Source: Candidatus Omnitrophota bacterium
Lineage (GTDB): Bacteria > Hinthialibacterota > Hinthialibacteria > Hinthialibacterales > JAKPRU01
Length of the DNA: 5,187 bases
NCBI GenBank assembly: GCA_029557025.1
Contig: JAKPRU010000751.1
Coordinates: 1-5,187, forward strand
Direction: 5' to 3'
A program made the position numbers and the translations under genes. Under the pieces are notes generated by a model. That model had not been told where the DNA came from. It ran no database searches and worked only from the letters and a program-made list of their open reading frames with translations. Shown in pieces: positions 1 through 5,187 of this stretch; the stretch's first letter is position 1, and every line of letters starts with the position of its first letter.

Positions 1-797
1 GAAACGGTCGGGTCGCAAGGGCGCTGGCAACCCTTGTGTTCATCAAGGCAGGCTGGTTTCCAATCACGGTGACTCGCGATGATCGAACGAAATATATTGA
101 CGCTTTGGAGAAGGCGGATCAGGGAGACCTCTCGGAACTCGTGGCATTGTTCTCCGGATTGCAGAAAAAAGCTTTCGTGAATGCGCTCGGACTCGCAGAG
201 GAGGCATTGCTGCAAGAGAGAGTTGACCAGGTAATTGCTGCGGCAAAGAGCGCCTTTCAACGAAGAGGCGAGGCGCTTCGACGCGAATGGGAGAAAGCTA
301 AGACCGTTGCCGGGAATCTGCACAGTTTTGCCTGTAAGCGCCTGGAAGAGGTAGCCTCCAGACTGAGTGAAGAAATCGGAGAATACTCTGCCGAATACCG
401 TTTCTTTACCGATAGCGCTTCGCAGGATGGGCCACGGAATTACTACTTCCGCCGTCAAATTATCGACGCGGCCAGAGTTCTCGGTTATTTCACCAACACG
501 GGCGAATATCGGGCGTGGACCAGGCTGGTCCTTGACACAGAGTCCCGCGCAGAAATCCTTGTTTCATTTCATGGGATTGGGCAGGAGTTCCGTGGACTGA
601 TTGCGGTGTCGGCCTGTTTCTTCCGACGTGAGCAAATCGATGAGGGGGAACGGGAATCTTCTGATTTTACAATTCTCTCCGATGACGTTTTCCAGATCAA
701 CTATCGTGAGGAAGAAAGCCGTACTCGAGAGCGATTCGAACGATGGCTGGAACAATGTCTTCTGAAAGGACTGGAGATCTGGCGAAAGGGACTCTGA
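1..797 (+). CDS. Fic-family protein, C-terminal part (5' end outside window)
   Basis: The reading frame is open from base 3 and starts NGRVARALATLVFIKAGWFP. With the partial codon at bases 1-2 (..ga, read as Gly) this is the second half of the Fic signature HPFxDGNGRxxR. The catalytic His and the Asp lie just outside the window. Fic proteins usually transfer AMP, or sometimes another phosphate-containing group, to a hydroxyl on a target protein. The following stretch (TRDDRTKYIDALEKADQGDL, then LVALF) is the usual end of the Fic fold. A GTG at base 36 lies inside the motif and is not the start. After the fold come about 200 residues: a charged helical region likely to form a coiled coil (visible residues about 65-125), then a mixed segment (about 140-210, with an AEILVSFHGIGQEFRGLIAV core) and an acidic-basic helix at the end. 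I do not recognise this extension. No signal peptide or membrane segment is visible. The Fic assignment is firm; substrate and role (toxin, defence or regulator) are unknown. Confidence 0.85.
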   Translation, partial: NGRVARALATLVFIKAGWFPITVTRDDRTKYIDALEKADQGDLSELVALFSGLQKKAFVNALGLAEEALLQERVDQVIAAAKSAFQRRGEALRREWEKAKTVAGNLHSFACKRLEEVASRLSEEIGEYSAEYRFFTDSASQDGPRNYYFRRQIIDAARVLGYFTNTGEYRAWTRLVLDTESRAEILVSFHGIGQEFRGLIAVSACFFRREQIDEGERESSDFTILSDDVFQINYREEESRTRERFERWLEQCLLKGLEIWRKGL

Positions 798-812
798 TCC
801 CCGGAAGACAGT

Positions 813-1214
813 TTACAAATCCCCCTCGAAAAACCTTGCAAGGGATGAATCTTCCCGTTTGATTTTCTCAATCAGCGCTTCATGTTTCCAAAGCCGTCGC
901 ATGGAACGATGCACCAGGCAGATCCCCAGAACCACCAATCCCAGACAGAGTGCCAGAAGAGGAATCGCCAGAACGGTGTTCTCCAACAGATTGTAGTACC
1001 GTGAAGTGGCGATCAGCACCGTGATAACCGACAACGGCAGTGTAAACACGGCAATGCCGGTCCGCAGCAGAGCCAGGCTGGTTCGCTTCTCGGAGAGAAT
1101 CAGCTGCATCCGCATAATGCTCCGGCTTTCTCTGGCATCCATTCGCGGCAAATTGGTCTCCGATTCCGAAGCCTCAACACCGCCGGTACCCGTGGAATTG
1201 CACGGTTTCGACAT
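813..1214 (-). CDS. Small two-helix membrane protein, DUF202 (YidH)-like
   Basis: The predicted protein has 133 residues. About 40 polar N-terminal residues are followed by LSEKRTSLALLRTGIAVF (about 40-57), which resembles the conserved RTxLAxxRTxxA entry to the first helix of DUF202/YidH proteins. Two hydrophobic segments follow, about residues 48-70 and 79-101. The end is basic (RSMRRLWK) and then acidic-basic, so the C terminus is probably cytoplasmic. The family is small inner-membrane proteins of unknown function. An in-frame upstream ATG at 1298 would add 28 residues that run through a likely promoter and a hairpin. I chose the ATG at 1214 because AAAGGGAG sits 8 bases before it. The gene is the last of four on this strand and ends 15 bases from the convergent Fic gene. 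The membrane topology is clear, but the family assignment rests on one motif read by eye. Confidence 0.7.
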   Translation of the reverse strand: MSKPCNSTGTGGVEASESETNLPRMDARESRSIMRMQLILSEKRTSLALLRTGIAVFTLPLSVITVLIATSRYYNLLENTVLAIPLLALCLGLVVLGICLVHRSMRRLWKHEALIEKIKREDSSLARFFEGDL

Positions 1215-1222
1215 AGTACATG

Positions 1223-1230
1223 CTCCCTTT
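1223..1230 (-). promoter_or_regulatory. Ribosome binding site of the DUF202-like gene
   Basis: On the minus strand AAAGGGAG precedes the ATG at 1214 by 8 bases. It decides the start: the longer reading frame beginning at 1298 has no better site and would translate through the -10 box at 1251-1256. Confidence 0.6.
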
Positions 1231-1250
1231 GGAAACAACGTGCGACACCG

Positions 1251-1256
1251 ATTATA
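1251..1256 (-). promoter_or_regulatory. Candidate -10 box (TATAAT) for the DUF202-like gene
   Basis: A perfect TATAAT reads on the minus strand inside CAGTATAATCGG. It would start transcription near 1244 and give a leader of about 30 bases to the ATG at 1214. No good -35 is seen 16-18 bases upstream (GC-rich, TGGGCC-like), and no TG extends the -10. It is therefore either an activator-dependent or weak promoter, or a chance match. If real, this gene is partly uncoupled from the phosphatase gene upstream. Confidence 0.45.
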
Positions 1257-1298
1257 CTGTGTCTCTTTTCCTCGGCCCACGGTCGGAAGACAGCCCAA

Positions 1299-1323
1299 CC
1301 GAAACCACCGGTGTGGATTTCGG
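1299..1323 (-). terminator. Inverted repeat after the HAD phosphatase gene, possible weak terminator
   Basis: CCGAAA and CCAC pair with GTGG and TTTCGG around a CGGT loop, giving 10 base pairs with one bulged base at 1317. The repeat begins 9 bases past the phosphatase stop codon. On the minus strand it is followed by TTGGGCTGTC rather than a T run, so it is not a canonical intrinsic terminator. It may act as a pause, processing or mRNA-end-protecting hairpin. Its position between a stop codon and a new -10 box supports a transcript boundary. Confidence 0.35.
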
Positions 1324-1331
1324 CCTGGGAA

Positions 1332-1970
1332 TCACCCCCCGGCAAATTCATGCTCAATAACATCGGCAAAAGTCTCGAAAGGATGAAAATCCCGCCCGAC
1401 ACTCTCCAAATAGCGACGAAGTTCCCCCTTTGCATAAACCACTTCCACCTTTCCTGCCGCACAGATATCCGACACCCCATCGCCAATGTAAACCCGTCTC
1501 AGCTCCGATTCCTCCAACCTGAGATGTTGACACTTGCAGTTCGCCATTTTGCGTTCGCACTCCGGCAGAAAGTGAGGGAAATCCCATCGGACCGTGCCGT
1601 CGGTCCATTCCAGGTGGTTCGAAACATAACGCAGACCGGAAACACCGGCCTTTTCGAGAAGCGGATCAATGTAGAAATCATATCCGTCCGAAACGAGAAG
1701 GATCTCTCGCCCCCGGTTCTGCGCCAACTCGACAAACCGCGCGAACTCAGGATCGACCTCCACCGTGGAAATGAGTCCGAGAACCTCCTCTCTGTGTCCT
1801 TTCAGGCTCCGGAGCATCTTCGTATTGAACTCCCACGAACTGATACGATGCTCGTCGTAGTCCCGGATCACCTGTTCCCAATTCCCTGTGGCGAACCGAG
1901 AAACAATCGTATCCCACACATCCACCATGGAAACGGTATTGTCAAAATCCACAAAATAAACAGTTTTCAT
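1332..1970 (-). CDS. HAD-superfamily phosphatase, MtnX-like (subfamily IB)
   Basis: The protein has 212 residues, the usual size for the MtnX/phosphoserine-phosphatase-like group of HAD hydrolases, which remove phosphate from small molecules in the cytoplasm. Motif I is DFDNT at 8-12 (nucleophile Asp8, general acid/base Asp10). Motif II is Ser94 in LLVSDGYDFYIDPLL, a phrase typical of MtnX relatives. Lys146, in a cysteine-bearing stretch (Cys138, Cys145, Cys147), is the likely motif III lysine. Motif IV is GDGVSD at 163-168. Helical cap residues fall between motifs I and II. All catalytic positions are present, so it should be active. MtnX acts in methionine salvage on a methylthio-keto sugar phosphate, but no other salvage gene is here, so I give no symbol. 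Phosphoserine or another phosphoester is equally possible. The gene lies 98 bases after the REC-GGDEF gene. No convincing Shine-Dalgarno precedes the ATG, although the start fits motif I, which normally lies within the first 15 residues. Confidence 0.85.
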   Translation of the reverse strand: MKTVYFVDFDNTVSMVDVWDTIVSRFATGNWEQVIRDYDEHRISSWEFNTKMLRSLKGHREEVLGLISTVEVDPEFARFVELAQNRGREILLVSDGYDFYIDPLLEKAGVSGLRYVSNHLEWTDGTVRWDFPHFLPECERKMANCKCQHLRLEESELRRVYIGDGVSDICAAGKVEVVYAKGELRRYLESVGRDFHPFETFADVIEHEFAGG

Positions 1971-1995
1971 AGTTATTGTTGGAAATTCTACCCAA

Positions 1996-2021
1996 TCCGA
2001 GATCGCTCATATTCGCTCGGA
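1996..2021 (-). repeat. Inverted repeat in the spacer upstream of the HAD gene
   Basis: TCCGAG at 1996-2001 and CTCGGA at 2016-2021 are perfect complementary arms of 6 bases around a 14-base spacer. The repeat lies 26 bases before the phosphatase ATG. It could be an operator half-site pair or an mRNA hairpin. Nothing else in the sequence tells which, and such short arms also arise by chance. Confidence 0.25.
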
Positions 2022-2029
2022 ATGACAAC

Positions 2030-2050
2030 CCGGCAAAGCCTTTCTGCCGG
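2030..2050 (-). terminator. Hairpin after the REC-GGDEF gene, possible weak terminator
   Basis: CCGGCA and TGCCGG form a 6-base-pair GC-rich stem around a 9-base loop, 18 bases past the REC-GGDEF stop codon. On the minus strand it is followed by GTTGTCATT, which is not a T run, so intrinsic termination would be inefficient. It may lower expression of the phosphatase relative to the genes before it, or protect the upstream mRNA. Confidence 0.3.
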
Positions 2051-2068
2051 ACAGCGCCGCATTCGGAT

Positions 2069-2968
2069 TCAGGGAGAGGCAATTACACGGTCGCCACCCT
2101 CGATACAGGCGAGAATCGTGCGCTCCATAAGTAAAAGAAGCAATTTATCGCCACGACTCAGCTTTTCTTCAGGGTAAGTCACCACACCGGCGCTGACGGA
2201 AATATGTTCCACCGCACCCGAGATAGGGTAATGCCGAACCTTCTCCCGAAATCCTTTCGCCCACTCCAGGGCCTTCTCTTTTGACGTGTCCGGCAACACA
2301 ACCGCCATTCGGTTTGCGCTGAACCGTGCTCCGAGCGCATTGTGTGGAAGAGATTCCTTGAGAAGTCCGGCCAATTCCATAATCAGGACATCCCCCCACA
2401 TGTGCCCCTGCGCTTTGTTCACGGCATCGAATTGATCCAGATGGAAAAGGCACAGAGAGAAAGGACGACTGGGATCCGCACGTTCGATTTCCAGATTCAC
2501 CCGCTGTTCGAATACGGAAAACTGGTACAGGTGGGTCAGTCCGTCAATTTGCCGGTCGGCATGGAAAAAAGCAGCCATACGCTTCAGCTCATCCATACGA
2601 GATTTGAGCGTCAGCTGCAAATTGATTCGTGCGACCAACCGGCGGCTATCTACATTCCGGGGAAGCATATCTCGAACCCCGGCGGCAATGAACTCCTCCT
2701 CACGATTCAGTTCATCCGAGAGAAGGATTACAATGTTGTCTCCGGTGGGATCACCCAACGAAAATCCCCGAACCAAATCCCGAACATCCTCCAGGCAATC
2801 CAATGTGTCCGCCACAATCAAATCGGGGCTTTCTTCAAACAAGACAGGAAAACTCTCTCTTTCGGGAGGCATGGTACGGACCTTCAGCCCAGCAGACTCC
2901 AACGCCTCTATGCCCGGCTTGAACCGTTCCGTGTCTTTTGTGAGAAAAACAATTTGTTGTGTACCCAT
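2069..2968 (-). CDS. Degenerate REC-GGDEF protein (probably inactive as diguanylate cyclase)
   Basis: The protein has 299 residues and no membrane segment. Residues 1 to about 122 resemble a response-regulator receiver. The phospho-acceptor position is Asp54 (PDLIVAD), but the usual acidic pair after the first strand is T-K (10-11) and the conserved lysine is Arg104. A helical linker leads to a GGDEF-type domain (about 140-299) that opens with DGLTHLY and keeps LDQF..VN and GHMWGD (188-193). The signature is SANRM (217-221) where GGDEF is expected, in the frame ARFSANRMAVVLP. The first metal Asp is His176, the Asp after the base-binding Asn184 is Lys185, and no RxxD inhibitory site is present. 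Active members make c-di-GMP from two GTP; this one should not. It may bind nucleotide or a partner as a signalling scaffold. It sits between thiL and the HAD gene, in the same direction. The domain order is confident; the role is unknown. Confidence 0.85.
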   Translation of the reverse strand: MGTQQIVFLTKDTERFKPGIEALESAGLKVRTMPPERESFPVLFEESPDLIVADTLDCLEDVRDLVRGFSLGDPTGDNIVILLSDELNREEEFIAAGVRDMLPRNVDSRRLVARINLQLTLKSRMDELKRMAAFFHADRQIDGLTHLYQFSVFEQRVNLEIERADPSRPFSLCLFHLDQFDAVNKAQGHMWGDVLIMELAGLLKESLPHNALGARFSANRMAVVLPDTSKEKALEWAKGFREKVRHYPISGAVEHISVSAGVVTYPEEKLSRGDKLLLLLMERTILACIEGGDRVIASP

Positions 2969-2969
2969 T

Positions 2970-2988
2970 CGTCAAAACGCTCCTGACG
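2970..2988 (-). promoter_or_regulatory. Ribosome binding site of the REC-GGDEF gene, within a small inverted repeat
   Basis: AGGAG at 2980-2984 lies 11 bases before the ATG at 2968, slightly far but usable. It is flanked by CGTCA and TGACG arms (5 base pairs), so the site would sit mostly in the loop of a weak hairpin. The Shine-Dalgarno supports the chosen start; the hairpin may be fortuitous. Confidence 0.5.
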
Positions 2989-3001
2989 CAAGAACATACC
3001 C

Positions 3002-3023
3002 TTGACCCGAAAACGGCGGTCAA
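3002..3023 (-). repeat. Inverted repeat in the thiL to REC-GGDEF spacer
   Basis: Arms TTGAC and GTCAA (extendable by CCG/CGG with a two-base bulge around an AAAA/TTTT loop) form a hairpin 4 bases past the thiL stop. The minus-strand flank is GGGTATGTTCTT, so it is not a canonical terminator. The same bases also contain TTGACC (3018-3023, minus), followed after 19 bases by TATGTT (2993-2998), a poor but possible internal promoter for the REC-GGDEF gene. I cannot decide between an RNA hairpin, an operator and chance. Confidence 0.35.
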
Positions 3024-3026
3024 TCC

Positions 3027-4034
3027 CTATCGGAAATGATCGTAACCGCATGGCAAATCGGTAACGTCCAAACCGGTTACACGGATCTCATTTCTGTTCC
3101 CACATATTTCCCCTATATGTGTTAAGGATACCTTGATTTGGCGCGCGACCTCCAGAGCCGTCCCGATTAGATCGCCGGAAACGGTGAGCAGGATCTCATA
3201 GTCCTCCCCCCCCTGCCATGCCATCCGGCGGGAACCGGAACCGGCCCATTCATCGAGCGCCGCACTCACAGGAAGCCTCTCGGCCCGAATCTCCGCGCCC
3301 ACCCCCGAAGCGGTACAGAGATTCGATACAGAACGTGTCAGACCATCGCTGATGTCGGTCATCGCAGTCGGAATCAGTCCGGCCAGAAGCAGATCTCGGG
3401 TTTCCGAGACACGCGGCCGCGGTCTGAGAAACCTTTGTACGAGATAACCTGCTGTGGAATCACAAGATACGTTCCCTTTCGATTGGAGAACCGCGAGGCC
3501 GGCGACGGCATCGCCCAATGTCCCGGTCACAAGGATTTGATCCCCTTCTCTTGCGCCTGCCATCGAAATTGGCATACCGGTCACCGGCTTGCCGAATACA
3601 AGGATGTCCAAGAAAAACACCGGCGAACGGACGGTATCGCCACCGAGGATGGGGCAGATCCACGGCTCGTCGAGCCTCCTCCAAAAACGGTACATGCGGA
3701 GGATCCAGTCAACCTCCATTTCCGGCGGGAGTCCCAAAGTCACCAGAGCGCCAACCGGCTCCGCACCCTTGGCGGCCAGATCGCTGACCGCCGAAGCCAG
3801 CGATTTCCAGGCCAGATCCTCCGGCTCCGTCCAATCCCGGCTGAAATGAATCCCTTCCACCATGGCATCGGAGGATACAAGAAGCGCATCCTCCGGCCAC
3901 GGAACTGCGGCACAATCATCCCCGAAAGGCAACAGCAGTGGCCCAGCAGTGTAACCGCCTGGCAAAATAGCGTTAATCTCGGCCAACAAGCCGAATTCGC
4001 CCAAATCCGCGACGGTCTTTTGTGAATCCGCCAT
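3027..4034 (-). CDS. thiL: Thiamine-monophosphate kinase
   Basis: ThiL phosphorylates thiamine monophosphate with ATP to give thiamine diphosphate, the last step of cofactor synthesis, in the cytoplasm. The protein has 335 residues, close to the family norm. Family motifs appear in order: GEFGLL (12-17), GDDCA (38-42), SSDAMVEGIHF (54-64), SDLAAKGAEP (84-93), GGDT (131-134), VTGTLGDAVAGL (169-180), DISDGL (227-232), GGEDYEILL (275-283) and the C-terminal GYDHF (330-334). The Asp-rich magnesium and nucleotide sites are intact, so it should be active. The frame stays open upstream to 4211, but those 59 residues are unlike ThiL and run through the promoter region. The ATG at 4034 has GGGGA 7 bases before it and places GEFGLL where the family has it. 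It is first of four minus-strand genes and divergent from gap. No other thiamine gene is visible, and the leader has no TPP riboswitch motif. Confidence 0.96.
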   Translation of the reverse strand: MADSQKTVADLGEFGLLAEINAILPGGYTAGPLLLPFGDDCAAVPWPEDALLVSSDAMVEGIHFSRDWTEPEDLAWKSLASAVSDLAAKGAEPVGALVTLGLPPEMEVDWILRMYRFWRRLDEPWICPILGGDTVRSPVFFLDILVFGKPVTGMPISMAGAREGDQILVTGTLGDAVAGLAVLQSKGNVSCDSTAGYLVQRFLRPRPRVSETRDLLLAGLIPTAMTDISDGLTRSVSNLCTASGVGAEIRAERLPVSAALDEWAGSGSRRMAWQGGEDYEILLTVSGDLIGTALEVARQIKVSLTHIGEICGNRNEIRVTGLDVTDLPCGYDHFR

Positions 4035-4039
4035 AAAAC

Positions 4040-4052
4040 GTTCCCCAGGAAC
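4040..4052 (-). promoter_or_regulatory. thiL ribosome binding site inside a small hairpin
   Basis: On the minus strand GTTCC, loop TGG, GGAAC forms a perfect 5-base-pair stem, and the Shine-Dalgarno GGGGA (4042-4046) makes up part of the loop and the 3' arm. It ends 5 bases before the ATG at 4034. Folding would partly hide the site, which suggests modest or regulated translation. The stem is short, so this is only a candidate control element. Confidence 0.45.
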
Positions 4053-4059
4053 CGGATTG

Positions 4060-4086
4060 GGACCGATCTCACAACTTTCGCGGTCC
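4060..4086 (-). repeat. Inverted repeat in the thiL leader
   Basis: GGACCG (4060-4065) and CGGTCC (4081-4086) are perfect complementary 6-base arms around 15 bases. They lie within the roughly 114-base leader expected if thiL starts near 4148. It could be an RNA stem or a protein site; no known riboswitch signature accompanies it. Confidence 0.3.
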
Positions 4087-4128
4087 GACCACATTCCGGC
4101 ATCGAGCGTGACGTAACAGCAAGTAGTC

Positions 4129-5187
<1,059 letters not shown>

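Noticed and set aside
36..797. GTG at 36 as the start of a stand-alone 253-residue gene
   Set aside because: The same frame is open to base 3 and reads the Fic motif GNGRVARALATL, so the GTG is an internal Val codon of a longer gene cut by the window edge.
788..812. Bidirectional terminator between the convergent Fic and DUF202-like genes
   Set aside because: Only a 4-base GGGA/TCCC pairing spanning the stop codon is visible, with no T run in either direction.
1215..1298. 28-residue N-terminal extension of the DUF202-like protein
   Set aside because: It would be translated through a perfect TATAAT box and has no ribosome site, whereas the ATG at 1214 has AAAGGGAG 8 bases upstream.
1311..2177. 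Long plus-strand reading frame of 288 codons
   Set aside because: It lies antisense to the HAD gene, which has all family motifs. Its translation is rich in Arg, His and Pro, with no recognisable domain, so it is a shadow frame.
2342..2986. Plus-strand reading frame of 214 codons
   Set aside because: It is antisense to the REC-GGDEF gene, has no ribosome site of note and no family features.
3435..4025. Plus-strand reading frame of 196 codons
   Set aside because: It is antisense to thiL, whose motifs run through the same bases; the translation has shadow-like composition.

Overview
The window looks like ordinary chromosomal DNA of a free-living bacterium with moderately GC-rich DNA. It has compact genes, Shine-Dalgarno sites, sigma70-like promoters, a GapA-type glyceraldehyde-3-phosphate dehydrogenase, ThiL and a c-di-GMP-type signalling protein. 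I cannot name the species. The GapA sequence is of the common bacterial NAD-type lineage, and a Gram-negative such as a deltaproteobacterial or Nitrospirota lineage would fit, but that is a guess. No tRNA, rRNA, CRISPR array, insertion sequence or phage gene is visible.

Layout. (1) Bases 1-797 (+) hold the C-terminal 264 codons of a Fic-family protein. The left edge cuts through the Fic signature itself, and the remainder is an unassigned C-terminal extension with a coiled coil. (2) Only 15 bases separate it from a convergent block of four minus-strand genes, which in transcription order are thiL (3027-4034), a degenerate REC-GGDEF protein (2069-2968), an MtnX-like HAD phosphatase (1332-1970) and a small two-helix DUF202-like membrane protein (813-1214). 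The spacers are 58, 98 and 117 bases. They contain inverted repeats but no classic hairpin-plus-T-run terminator. A perfect TATAAT before the DUF202-like gene suggests it may also be transcribed alone. (3) Bases 4035-4231 are a divergent control region between thiL and gap. Candidate promoters for the two directions share the same -10 bases, and each leader carries a hairpin near its ribosome binding site. (4) Bases 4232-5187 (+) are the first 318 codons of gap, cut by the right edge.

How the genes work together. gap is central glycolysis and ThiL makes the cofactor thiamine diphosphate, so both divergent units are housekeeping. The REC-GGDEF protein lacks the residues needed to make c-di-GMP and much of the phosphorylation pocket, so it is probably a sensor or scaffold rather than an enzyme. 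The HAD phosphatase belongs to the family of the methionine-salvage enzyme MtnX, but no other salvage gene is nearby and its substrate is open. I see no clear new multi-gene system. The items most worth a second look are the Fic C-terminal extension, the doubly degenerate REC-GGDEF protein and the overlapping divergent promoters.
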